From positions 1 through 15,976 of the forward strand of contig CAWHPS010000070.1 of NCBI GenBank assembly GCA_963831235.1: a stretch of 15,976 nucleotides of DNA, in the 5' to 3' direction. This DNA comes from CAWHPS01 sp963831235. GTDB lineage: Bacteria; Fibrobacterota; OXYB2-FULL-49-7; JAEUSG01. Under the pieces are notes generated by a model. That model saw only the letters and a list, made by a program, of their open reading frames with translations, was not told where the DNA came from and made no database searches. The position numbers were made by a program, and so were the translations under genes. This document shows positions 7,633 through 15,670 of the stretch, piece after piece (the stretch's first letter is position 1; every line of letters begins with the position of its first letter).

Positions 7633-7655
7633 CCCCTCTGATTTTGAGGGGTTTT
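7633..7655 (+). terminator. Terminator-like or attenuator hairpin upstream of the TPR-pyrKD operon
   Basis: CCCCTC (7633-7638) pairs with GAGGGG (7646-7651) across a 7-nt loop, and four T follow directly. It lies about 112 bases before the start of the next plus-strand gene, and no plus-strand gene lies upstream that it could terminate. It may be a leader attenuator if the promoter is upstream, or the end of an unannotated small transcript. The T-run is short, so termination would be modest. Confidence 0.4.
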
Positions 7656-7766
7656 CATTCATATCCCGTTCGTCAAAGCTGTAAATACCCAGTTTTCCTA
7701 ACAGATTCAACTTTCTATTTTATATATTTTCAGCATAACTTCAATGGTCTTCCAAACATAAAAAAA

Positions 7767-10010
7767 ATGAAAATAACCTTTTTATTGCTTCCGCTCCTCC
7801 TGATTGGCAGTTCATGCGTATATTTCAATATCTTCTACAATGCGGAAAAGCATTTTGAGAAAGCAAGGAAGATGCAGGATGCGAGGCTGAGTACATCCCC
7901 TGATTCCGCTCCAAAAGTAATTGAATCAGAAAAGGCCATTTTCAACAAATCCATTGAAAAATGCTCCAAGGTGCTCGATCAATATCCGCAAAATAAAGAA
8001 TATGTGGCAAAGGCCACACTTCTGCTTGGTGAAATTTACTACTGGGAAGCGGAGTATTCAAGCTCTATCCGTAAGTTCAACGAATTTACTTCACATTATC
8101 CCGAACATCCCGATTATTTCAGGGCAATATATTATAAGGGGTTGTGTTATTTCGAACAGCGTGATTTCGGCCGTGCGGAACCAGAGCTTGAAAACGTAGC
8201 GGATAATTCAAAGTCCGGTGATTTAAAAACAAGGGCACGGTATCTTTTATCCGAGATTTCAGTGCTTCGCGGAAGCAGCTTTGGAGCAATAGATGAGCTT
8301 AAAAAGCTTGAGGGCGGTGGAAAGATGCTGGAGTCCCTCATTCATTATCAGATGGGCTTGCTGCTTTTCAAACAAAAGGATTTCAAGGAAGCGTACAAAC
8401 ACTTCATTTTAGTTGAACCTGTAAAAAAAACCCAGGTTTTTTCAGAGATAAAGGTGCCTGAAAATCTGAAATATCAAGCGGAACTTATGGCAGGCTCATG
8501 CCTCAAGAGCGGCAATGAACCTAAAAAAGCACTTGCATATTTTGAAAAGATGCTGGATAACGATCTTTTCTTCAAATTTTTTGGTGTTATATATGGGAAG
8601 ATTGCCGCCTGTTATGCGGATGATGGAAATTCTGATGAAGCAAAACGGATATATCTCAAGATAATCAAGGAATATCCCAAAACAAAGCAATCCGCAGCAG
8701 CTTATTATTACCTGGGTCTTATGTACGAGAATGTCTGGAATAATATACGCGAGGCATTCGAATGTTTTAAAAAATCACAGGTTGAATTCAGTAGCGCTGA
8801 TGAAGCGATTCTTGCCAAAGAACGATATGTGTCGCTAAGGGCGCTCACCTTCCTTACCGCCAATCTTGACTCAATGCTTGCAAAGGATACTGCATTTACT
8901 CGTCAGGATTCGTCCGCCATTGATTCAGTAAAAAAAATGCTGCCTGATGATAAGCTGTTTAAGGCGGCTGAAATATATCTTTATCGTCTTGGAAATGGTG
9001 ACTCTGCTGTTATGAACTACAGGAAGATATTGGTTCTTGACACTGCTTCGGATTCCACAGGACGTCTCGGAAAAAGTAAAATGAAAGGTTTGTATGCCAT
9101 AGCCTGGATTAATGGAAATATTCTTGCAAAAAAGGATGAATCTGACAGCCTGTTCAGGGTAATCATAAAAAAATATCCTGCCACTGATTATGCAAAGGCC
9201 GCGCAGAAGGCTCTTGGCGGACCAGACAGCATCCGTACCCATGCAGATTCGGTCATCATTGATTTTTTAGCTGCGGAAAGCCTTTATTCAGATCCCTTGA
9301 AATGCAAAAATGCCATTGCATCCTTTCAACAGTTTGTAGACAAATGGCCAAAGGATATATTGGCTCAAAAGGCAATGTTCGCCATTGCCTGGCTGAATGA
9401 AAATTGCCTTTACGATAACGCAGCAGCTGAAACAGCATACAGGGCAATCCATAAGGCATATCCGGAAACTGACTATGGCCGTTTTGCACGTATGAAACTT
9501 GAAGGTAAAAAGGAAAATCTTAAGGATGTCTTTGTTGAAAAGCCAGGGCAGGGACCGGAGGGTACTGTTCTTGACGAAAAGGTTGCGAAGAAGATGGAAT
9601 CAATAAAATCCGAGACCGCTCCCGAGAATTCGAGCGAAGAGGCATGGGTCACACTCAAGTCGCTATCTTCAACCAGCGGCCGCATGGAAGGCAAAAGATC
9701 TGAAGCTGTGATCCGAGGGGAGCTCAAGCCTGCGATAGAAGCAATCGACGAAACCTATATTGATCTCGCTGATGAAGGGCTGAAGCAGGAAGGAGATTTA
9801 ACGGTAAGGTTCACAATAAAATCATCCGGGGAAATTGCGAAGGTCAAGACAGAAAAGCAACCGGAGGGCATAAACGACAAGACCCTTGTTGAAGAGGTAG
9901 AGAATATGATCATGGGCATGGAATTCGATGATGGCGCAAAAGAGGATGTGGCCGTTGAAATACATATTGCATTCAAAAAAAAGAAAATATTGAAATCAGA
10001 TGATCTCTAA
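7767..10010 (+). CDS. TPR lipoprotein with TonB/AgmX-like C-terminal domain
   Basis: Starting at the ATG at 7767, the 747-residue protein has a lipoprotein signal peptide (hydrophobic 3-13, then GSSC with Cys17). About 560 residues of helical tetratricopeptide-type repeats follow, such as ATLLLGEIYYWEAEYSSSIRKF, YPEHPDYFRAIYYKGLCYF and SAAAYYYLGLMYENV. The first block resembles the BamD/YbgF style of envelope TPR proteins. After a charged linker (about 590-640), residues 645-740 resemble the C-terminal domain of TonB or AgmX/PglI proteins: EGDLTVRFTIKSSGEIAKV. It is therefore probably a periplasmic scaffold. A frame extends upstream to 7644, but that start lies in the terminator-like hairpin and would bury the signal peptide. 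The stop overlaps pyrK by 11 bases, so the genes are co-transcribed. Confidence 0.8.
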   Translation: MKITFLLLPLLLIGSSCVYFNIFYNAEKHFEKARKMQDARLSTSPDSAPKVIESEKAIFNKSIEKCSKVLDQYPQNKEYVAKATLLLGEIYYWEAEYSSSIRKFNEFTSHYPEHPDYFRAIYYKGLCYFEQRDFGRAEPELENVADNSKSGDLKTRARYLLSEISVLRGSSFGAIDELKKLEGGGKMLESLIHYQMGLLLFKQKDFKEAYKHFILVEPVKKTQVFSEIKVPENLKYQAELMAGSCLKSGNEPKKALAYFEKMLDNDLFFKFFGVIYGKIAACYADDGNSDEAKRIYLKIIKEYPKTKQSAAAYYYLGLMYENVWNNIREAFECFKKSQVEFSSADEAILAKERYVSLRALTFLTANLDSMLAKDTAFTRQDSSAIDSVKKMLPDDKLFKAAEIYLYRLGNGDSAVMNYRKILVLDTASDSTGRLGKSKMKGLYAIAWINGNILAKKDESDSLFRVIIKKYPATDYAKAAQKALGGPDSIRTHADSVIIDFLAAESLYSDPLKCKNAIASFQQFVDKWPKDILAQKAMFAIAWLNENCLYDNAAAETAYRAIHKAYPETDYGRFARMKLEGKKENLKDVFVEKPGQGPEGTVLDEKVAKKMESIKSETAPENSSEEAWVTLKSLSSTSGRMEGKRSEAVIRGELKPAIEAIDETYIDLADEGLKQEGDLTVRFTIKSSGEIAKVKTEKQPEGINDKTLVEEVENMIMGMEFDDGAKEDVAVEIHIAFKKKKILKSDDL

Positions 10011-10755
10011 CATCACATGCCGCGTTGTGTCCATTAGGCCTGCGGCATCGAACAGCTTTTATCTATCATTACAAGCCCCTGCAATTGCCCGATTGGTTTA
10101 TCCGGGTCAGTTTGTTTATATAAAACCATCAGGTTTAAGAGAACCTATTTTGCGCAGGGCATTCTCGGTAATGGATGCTGATAAGGCATCAGGCAGCATC
10201 TGTCTTTATATTGATGTCAAGGGTCCGGGAACCATTGCTTTGTCCAAGCTTGATAAAAATGATGAAATACAAGTGCTTGGGCCACTGGGTAGCGGTTTTA
10301 AGCCAGAGTACTATAAAAAAGAAAATATCCTTATCGGCGGAGGCTGCGGCTCAGCCCCTCTTTATTTTCTCGCGAAAATATTAAAAAAAAGAGGGAAGCA
10401 TGTTGAGTTTTATTATGGAGCAAGATCAAAAACAATGTTGCCTCTTGCCGGCAGGATAAAAGAAGTCTGCGATCAACTCATTGTCGTGACTGATGACGGT
10501 AGCATGGGAAGGAAAGGTCTTGTCACCTCGCATCTTTCTTTGTCTCCAAGCCAGGCAATCTTTTCATGCGGGCCAAAACCCATGCTGAAGGCTGTTTCCG
10601 CAATCGCTCCGGATGCTCACATTGCCATGGAAACTGAAATGGCCTGCGGCGTTGGTGTGTGTATGGGCTGCGCAGTATTGATGAAGGATGGCACATACAA
10701 ACGCTGCTGTACCGAAGGGCCGGTATTCAGAGCAGGGGACGTTCAATGGGACTGA
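10000..10755 (+). CDS. pyrK: Dihydroorotate dehydrogenase B, electron-transfer subunit
   Basis: PyrK passes electrons from PyrD-bound FMN through a 2Fe-2S cluster and FAD to NAD+, coupling orotate synthesis to NADH formation. The 251-residue length is normal. The FAD-binding barrel covers about 1-100, with LRRAFSV at 51-57. The NAD-binding half begins at IGGGCGSAPL (112-121) and includes SCGPKPML (189-196). The cluster ligands are Cys216, Cys221, Cys224 and, most likely, Cys237 in the CGVGVCMGC...CCTEGPVF segment (Cys236 is adjacent). The gene overlaps the end of the TPR gene by 11 bases and the start of pyrD by 10, so translation of all three is probably coupled. Cytoplasmic. Confidence 0.96.
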   Translation: MISNITCRVVSIRPAASNSFYLSLQAPAIARLVYPGQFVYIKPSGLREPILRRAFSVMDADKASGSICLYIDVKGPGTIALSKLDKNDEIQVLGPLGSGFKPEYYKKENILIGGGCGSAPLYFLAKILKKRGKHVEFYYGARSKTMLPLAGRIKEVCDQLIVVTDDGSMGRKGLVTSHLSLSPSQAIFSCGPKPMLKAVSAIAPDAHIAMETEMACGVGVCMGCAVLMKDGTYKRCCTEGPVFRAGDVQWD

Positions 10756-11654
10756 AAGTTAAAATAGGCCGAACAACACTTGATAATCCGGTTTGCGTTG
10801 CCTCGGGAACCTTCGGATATGCCTCTGAAATGGCACAGGTAATTGATTTGGACAGGCTTGGCGCTATTTTTACAAAGGCTGTTACAAAAAACCCGAGGAA
10901 TGGCAATCCGCCTCCTCGGATTGTGGAAACGCCTTCAGGAATGCTTAATGCAATAGGCCTTGCCAATGTCGGGGTGGAGTGTTTCGTCAAAGAGAAAATG
11001 CCTTTCCTAAGGAAAATCAAGCCGGCTGTTTTTGTAAACATAGCGGGGACAGATGCCATTGAGTATGATTACGTCATAAGAAGACTTGACGAAGTGCGGG
11101 GTGTTGATGGGTATGAAATCAATATTTCATGCCCTAATGTAAAAAAGGGCGGCATAAGCTTTTCGAGTTCTCCTGTTGAGACAGGAAAAATTGTAAGGTT
11201 TCTAAGGCGCTCTACCAAACGGACACTTATCATTAAGCTATCGCCCAATGTTACAGACATCACGGAATATGCGCGTGCATCCGAAGGGGAAGGAGCTGAT
11301 GCGTTATCTCTTATTAATACGCTTATCGGCATGTCCATTGACATCTATCGCAGAAAGCCGAGGCTTGCGAATATAACAGGCGGGCTTTCAGGGCCTGCAA
11401 TCAGGCCGATCGGGGTGGCCCTCACCTACAAGGTTTGCCGGTGTGTTAAAATACCTGTCATAGGGATAGGCGGGATATTGACACCTTCTGATGCTCTCGA
11501 ATATATTCTTGCCGGAGCAAGTGCTGTTCAAATAGGCACTGGAAATTTCATTGATCCTGCTGCATCACTTTCAGTTCTAAAGGGTATTAAAAGTTATATG
11601 AAGGAACGAAAAATAATTGATATCAAACAATTGATTGGGGCTGTTAGTGACTGA
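10746..11654 (+). CDS. pyrD: Dihydroorotate dehydrogenase B (NAD+), catalytic subunit
   Basis: PyrD oxidises dihydroorotate to orotate, the fourth step of pyrimidine synthesis, on an FMN in a TIM barrel. Visible features in 302 residues are TKAVT (43-47, FMN lysine), NAIGL (68-72), NISCPN (126-131) with Cys129 in the catalytic-base position of class 1 enzymes, IKLSPNVTDI (163-172), ITGGLSGPAI (210-219), GIGGI (240-244) and QIGTGNF (262-268). A catalytic Cys instead of Ser, together with an adjacent pyrK, identifies the NAD-dependent class 1B heterotetramer. The ATG at 10746 has AGGGG 7 bases upstream and gives the usual N-terminus; a frame beginning at 10659 runs inside pyrK and is not the start. 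The 3' end overlaps rlpA by 8 bases. Confidence 0.96.
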   Translation: MGLKVKIGRTTLDNPVCVASGTFGYASEMAQVIDLDRLGAIFTKAVTKNPRNGNPPPRIVETPSGMLNAIGLANVGVECFVKEKMPFLRKIKPAVFVNIAGTDAIEYDYVIRRLDEVRGVDGYEINISCPNVKKGGISFSSSPVETGKIVRFLRRSTKRTLIIKLSPNVTDITEYARASEGEGADALSLINTLIGMSIDIYRRKPRLANITGGLSGPAIRPIGVALTYKVCRCVKIPVIGIGGILTPSDALEYILAGASAVQIGTGNFIDPAASLSVLKGIKSYMKERKIIDIKQLIGAVSD

Positions 11655-12213
11655 TAATATCAGAATCACATTAATAGTGCAGCGACTTTTTTTTCCTGCT
11701 ATATTATTAGGGCTTTTAACATCTTGCGCAAGCAATGCCCGGTTTACAAGCAAGCAGTATGGCAATCCGCCAAGGCCGGAGAGGGGCCTTAAGGAACAAA
11801 AAAAGGAAGCAGACAGCACCAGGTACAATCCTGAGGAAAAACCAGTGCCTCGTCAAGCGGATGCAAGTGAAAAAGAGAAGCCAACCCAGGAAGAATTTAG
11901 TTCGGGCTTCGGCAAATTGTATCAGGAAGGGATAGCATCCTATTATGCACATGAGTTTAATGGACGAAGGACCGCAAACGGCGAGCAGTTTAATATGAAT
12001 GGACTTACTGCAGCCCACCAGACATTGCCTTTCAATACAAAGGTAAGGGTGGAAAACAAGACTAACGGCAAGGCAGTGCTTGTACGGATAAACGACCGTG
12101 GGCCCTTTGCAAAGAACAGAATCATTGATTTGTCCCTCGGCGCCGCAAAACAGATTGAATTAATCGGCCCGGGATCAGCCCCGGTAAAGCTTTATATCAT
12201 GAATGATGAATAA
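11647..12213 (+). CDS. rlpA: RlpA-like septal lytic transglycosylase, lipoprotein
   Basis: From the GTG at 11647 the 188-residue protein has a lipoprotein signal ending in LTSC (Cys27), a charged disordered linker (about 30-85) and the double-psi beta-barrel domain of RlpA (94-185): GIASYYAHEFNGRRTANGE, TAAHQTLPF and RINDRGPF. RlpA cleaves glycan strands lacking stem peptides and helps daughter cells separate. His124 and Asp150 fall 26 residues apart, the spacing I recall for the catalytic pair in Pseudomonas RlpA. No SPOR domain is present, so septal targeting by denuded glycan is not provided by this chain. The GTG has GGGG 6 bases upstream and overlaps the pyrD stop by 8 bases; a TTG at 11635 in the same frame is less likely. 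Confidence 0.88.
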   Translation: MTDNIRITLIVQRLFFPAILLGLLTSCASNARFTSKQYGNPPRPERGLKEQKKEADSTRYNPEEKPVPRQADASEKEKPTQEEFSSGFGKLYQEGIASYYAHEFNGRRTANGEQFNMNGLTAAHQTLPFNTKVRVENKTNGKAVLVRINDRGPFAKNRIIDLSLGAAKQIELIGPGSAPVKLYIMNDE

Positions 12214-12235
12214 TTAAATCAGAAGAAAGGGCGAC

Positions 12236-13366
12236 ATGGCGGAAAACATTTCAAACAGCAAAAAACCCGAATGGTATGTACGGATTGGCAGGTTCCTTGG
12301 ACTCATGCCAATTGAATACAAGGCAAAAGATGGTCCAATAACCGTTGGGGGAGAGGTTTCAAGGGTAAGCAAGGACCTTATAGTCGCCCTGGCAGCGGCG
12401 TTGTTTTTTATTCAGTTCGTGATTCAAGCCTTTAAAATTCCCACGGGTTCCATGGAGGACTCCCTTCTTGTTGGCGATTTCCTTCTTGGTCTTAAATTTG
12501 TTTATGGGGCCCCGATTCCTTTTACTTATGAAAAGCTTCCTGGTATTCGTGAGCCGAAAAAGAACGACGTTGTCATTTTCAAATTTCCCGGAGATCCCAA
12601 CTACCCAAACAACGAGGAAACCCGATATATCAAGCTTTTAAACACGTTTGTTTTCGGGATACTGTTCTGGGACAAGGAGGCCAAGACCGTTGTCATCCAT
12701 AGCCCCAAGGATTTCATCAAGCGCTGCGTTGCTGTTTCAGGTGATACTGTACTTTATAAAGAGAAGGTGCTGCTTGTCAATGGAAAGGAAATCCAGCTTG
12801 CCCCAAGTGGAAAGCACGATGACCAGCGTATGCTCCCCTTTGAGCTTGAACCAAGAGACACCTTTGGCCCCTATGTTGTGCCTCGGAAAGGGGAGACCTT
12901 TATTTTTGACAGTCTTTCCTTAAGGGAATTCTATTGGATACGCTCGATTGTCTATCAGGAGAACCCGACCTCAAAGCTTGAAACAAAGCTCAGCTTTTAT
13001 GTTGACGACTCTCTTTATACGCGTATTCCCCAGAAGGGTGCTTTGTATGTGAAATATACGGATTGGGACTGGCATGCGCTGGAGAGACAACTGCGTAATT
13101 TCAGGGAAACAATTCAGAAAAAAACCATGAAGGTCAACTGGGAGGTCACCCTTGACGACAAGCCCATCAAGGATTACACGTTGAAGGAGAATGCCTATTT
13201 CATGATGGGTGATAACCGCGACAATAGTCTTGATAGCCGCTACTGGGGTTTCGTGAGTCGTAAATTCGTGAAGGCCAAGGCCTTTATAATTTATTTTTCC
13301 TGGGATAGTTTCGAATCGATGTTTTCAGCAATTCGTTTCAGCAGGATAGGGAAGCTCATTAAATAA
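12236..13366 (+). CDS. lepB: Signal peptidase I with an enlarged periplasmic domain
   Basis: This enzyme cleaves signal peptides of exported proteins at the outer face of the inner membrane. The 376-residue chain has one N-terminal helix (about 47-65), then the catalytic segment IPTGSMEDSL with nucleophile Ser72, the lysine box DFIKRCVAVSGD with Lys162, and GDNRDNSLDSRYWG (325-338). About 110 residues between the lysine box and the C-terminal box (roughly 190-300) exceed what compact signal peptidases have. Long forms are common in Bacteroidota-like lineages. Preceded by AAAGGG 5 bases before the ATG, the start is secure. It follows rlpA by 22 bases and precedes the pentapeptide-repeat gene by 14, so it belongs to the same operon. 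Confidence 0.95.
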   Translation: MAENISNSKKPEWYVRIGRFLGLMPIEYKAKDGPITVGGEVSRVSKDLIVALAAALFFIQFVIQAFKIPTGSMEDSLLVGDFLLGLKFVYGAPIPFTYEKLPGIREPKKNDVVIFKFPGDPNYPNNEETRYIKLLNTFVFGILFWDKEAKTVVIHSPKDFIKRCVAVSGDTVLYKEKVLLVNGKEIQLAPSGKHDDQRMLPFELEPRDTFGPYVVPRKGETFIFDSLSLREFYWIRSIVYQENPTSKLETKLSFYVDDSLYTRIPQKGALYVKYTDWDWHALERQLRNFRETIQKKTMKVNWEVTLDDKPIKDYTLKENAYFMMGDNRDNSLDSRYWGFVSRKFVKAKAFIIYFSWDSFESMFSAIRFSRIGKLIK

Positions 13367-13380
13367 CAGGGATAAAAAAT

Positions 13381-13884
13381 ATGACCAAAGATGAACTGGA
13401 AAAACAGGTTTTGAGGGGACGCCGGCTTTATCAGCCGGTTTGCGAGAATTCAGATTTTTCCAGTATCCGTCTGCGGGAAGCAAAGATGCTTCAAGCGGTG
13501 TTTAAGAATGTCAAACTCGATTTTGCTGACTTAACCGATGCTTATTTGCCGAAAGGGCTGTTAGAAAACTGCACCATAACCGACGCAAGGTTGTCTGGCA
13601 TATATCTTCGAGGAACGGAAATCAATCATTGTAAAATCAAGAAATGTGATTTCAACGGTGCAAACTTAAGCGAGGTCAAATTCATTGATTGCGAAATATC
13701 CATGTCTGATTTTACAATGGCTGAATTCGCGGAGGTCTCGTTTAAGAACACAAAATTCAAGGATTGCAAGATGTTCCTTGCTGATTTTACCCATGTCAAG
13801 CCATCGGAACTTGTCAATATAAAACAGGAGATTCGCGATGCCATCCTCCCCACCACCGGCCATGAAGGCGCCAAACAGGCATAA
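13381..13884 (+). CDS. Pentapeptide-repeat protein
   Basis: The 167-residue protein has no signal peptide. It consists largely of degenerate five-residue A(D/N)LXX-type repeats from about 20 to 138, for example NSDFSSIRLREAKM, DFADLTDAYL, KKCDFNGANLSEVKF and MSDFTMAEFAEVSFKNTKF. Such repeats fold into a right-handed four-sided beta-helix. Functions in the family range from gyrase protection (Qnr/MfpA) to structural roles, and nothing here points to one. Its last 47 bases overlap the start of guaA, and the guaA ribosome-binding site lies inside its coding sequence, so the two are co-translated or at least co-transcribed. Confidence 0.85.
   Translation: MTKDELEKQVLRGRRLYQPVCENSDFSSIRLREAKMLQAVFKNVKLDFADLTDAYLPKGLLENCTITDARLSGIYLRGTEINHCKIKKCDFNGANLSEVKFIDCEISMSDFTMAEFAEVSFKNTKFKDCKMFLADFTHVKPSELVNIKQEIRDAILPTTGHEGAKQA
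13825..13829 (+). promoter_or_regulatory. Ribosome-binding site that decides the guaA start
   Basis: AGGAG ends 8 bases before the ATG at 13838, inside the pentapeptide-repeat gene. The next in-frame ATG (13862) has no such sequence in front of it, so the upstream start is preferred. Confidence 0.6.
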
Positions 13885-15670
13885 GATAGCGGTACTGGAT
13901 TTCGGCGGGCAATACGCCCATCTTATTGCAAATCGAATACGCAGAATCGGGGTATATTCCGAGATCCTTTCCCCGGATGTTTCCATAAAAAAGCTGTCCG
14001 GTTTTAAAGGGATAATCTTTTCCGGAGGTCCGCACAGTGTTTACGATAAGGGCGCTCCAGGCTTCAACAGGAAAATACTCGATACGAACAAACCTATACT
14101 TGGAATATGCTATGGGCATCAGCTGATTTGTCATGCATTGGGCGGAAAGGTCGAACCAGGGGAGGTGCGTGAATTCGGAAAAGCGGACCTTGTATTTACA
14201 ACAAAATCCCTGATAAACCAGGGCATTAATCGTGAATCAGGGGTCTGGATGAGCCATGGTGATACTGTAAGAAGGCTCCCTTCTGGTTTTCATGCGATTG
14301 GCAGCACGGATGATTGCGAATTTGCCGCGGTTGAGCATCCTGTAAAACGCATTTACGGCTTCCAATTTCATCCTGAAGTCACACATACGGCAGAGGGAAT
14401 GATAATGCTTGCCAATTTCATTTCCACATGTGGATGCGAAAAGCAGTGGAACATGAAGAATTATTATATGTCAATCAATGAAGAAATAAATAAAAAGACA
14501 AAAGGCCGAAATGTGTTCCTTCTCGTGTCAGGCGGCGTTGATTCCGTTGTGGCATTCAGCCTGCTTAACAAGGTGCTTGGGGAAAAGCGTGTGCTGGGCC
14601 TTCATATAGACAATGGCCTGATGCGAAAGAACGAAACATCGGCTGTTGGGAAATATTTAAAGGCCAATCATTTCAGGAACTTGCGCATAGTAAATGCAAC
14701 AAAAACGTTTTTATCTAACCTGAAAGGCATTGTTGAGCCGGAACAAAAGCGCAGGATAATCGGAGACACATTCATATCAGTCCAAAAGCAGGCATTGGCC
14801 CGCCTTAAGCTTAATCCCTTAAAATGGATGCTTGGTCAGGGCACTATTTATCCTGATACGATTGAAAGCGGCGGAACCAGACATGCAGCAATAATCAAGA
14901 CACATCACAACAGGGTACCTATCATAGAAAAGATGATTAAAGAGGGCCGTGTAATTGAACCCCTTTCCGAACTTTACAAGGACGAGGTACGGGAATTGGG
15001 ACGCGAGCTGGGGCTTTTGCCGGAACTTATAGGCCGGCATCCATTTCCCGGTCCAGGGCTTGGGGTCCGGATTTTATGTGGTAAAGGGGAAGAGAGCAGG
15101 CTTTCTTCCGAAGACCTTCACCGCGTAAGGGCCCTGGCTAAAGATGAAGGCTTCGAAGCGCAAGAACTTCCCATAAAAAGCGTTGGGGTCCAGGGGGATT
15201 TCAGGACTTATGCCCAGCCGCTTGTAATTGAAGGGCCAGAGGAATGGGATCGTATATCCTCTGTTTCAACGGATATAACCAACAGTGTGCGATCCATAAA
15301 CAGGGTTGTTTTTTTATTGGGTCGCAAATCGGTTAAGGAACCGCAACTGTTCAGTGCAACAATTACCCGGGGCCGCATCAAAATGCTCCAGGAGGCTGAT
15401 GATTTAACCACCGGATTTTTACGTGCTCAGGGTCTTTACGATAAAATATGGCAGATGCCTGTTGTCCTTATTCCGGTAGGGGTGGGAAAGAATAAAGAAT
15501 CAATTGTCCTGCGTCCGGTAAGTTCAAGCGAGGCAATGACGGCTGATTTCTTCAGGATACCTTTTGGAAAACTGAAAGTGCTTATAAAACAGATTCTCAA
15601 AATACCAGGAATATCGGCTGTTTACTACGATGTTACAAACAAGCCGCCCGCCACAATTGAGTGGGAATAG
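13838..15670 (+). CDS. guaA: GMP synthase (glutamine-hydrolysing), long form
   Basis: GuaA converts XMP to GMP with glutamine and ATP. The class I amidotransferase half shows GICYGHQL with Cys91 and FHPEVTHT with His178 and Glu180. The ATP-pyrophosphatase half has the P-loop SGGVDS (231-236), HIDNGLMR (256-263) and HPFPGPGLGVR (401-411). The C-terminal XMP-binding and dimerisation part ends in the expected KPPATIEWE. At 610 residues it is about 85-90 longer than the bacterial norm of about 520. The extra residues lie in the C-terminal part, about 415-540, including LPIKSVGVQGD (444-454), NRVVFLLG and QMPVVLIP. This duplicated-subdomain layout matches my recollection of human-type GMPS. The N-terminal eight residues (PSSPPP) are probably unstructured. 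It is the last gene of the cluster. Confidence 0.95.
   Translation: MPSSPPPAMKAPNRHKIAVLDFGGQYAHLIANRIRRIGVYSEILSPDVSIKKLSGFKGIIFSGGPHSVYDKGAPGFNRKILDTNKPILGICYGHQLICHALGGKVEPGEVREFGKADLVFTTKSLINQGINRESGVWMSHGDTVRRLPSGFHAIGSTDDCEFAAVEHPVKRIYGFQFHPEVTHTAEGMIMLANFISTCGCEKQWNMKNYYMSINEEINKKTKGRNVFLLVSGGVDSVVAFSLLNKVLGEKRVLGLHIDNGLMRKNETSAVGKYLKANHFRNLRIVNATKTFLSNLKGIVEPEQKRRIIGDTFISVQKQALARLKLNPLKWMLGQGTIYPDTIESGGTRHAAIIKTHHNRVPIIEKMIKEGRVIEPLSELYKDEVRELGRELGLLPELIGRHPFPGPGLGVRILCGKGEESRLSSEDLHRVRALAKDEGFEAQELPIKSVGVQGDFRTYAQPLVIEGPEEWDRISSVSTDITNSVRSINRVVFLLGRKSVKEPQLFSATITRGRIKMLQEADDLTTGFLRAQGLYDKIWQMPVVLIPVGVGKNKESIVLRPVSSSEAMTADFFRIPFGKLKVLIKQILKIPGISAVYYDVTNKPPATIEWE

Noticed and set aside
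7644..7766. Longer N-terminus for the TPR lipoprotein
   Set aside because: The extension starts within the loop of a terminator-like hairpin and would place 41 residues ahead of a clear lipoprotein signal peptide.
10659..10745. Longer N-terminus for PyrD
   Set aside because: It lies within pyrK in another frame. The ATG at 10746 has a good ribosome-binding site and gives the family's normal length.
13626..14134. Minus-strand frames opposite the pentapeptide gene and guaA
   Set aside because: They are antisense to strongly supported genes, have no family features, and arise from codon bias of the real genes.
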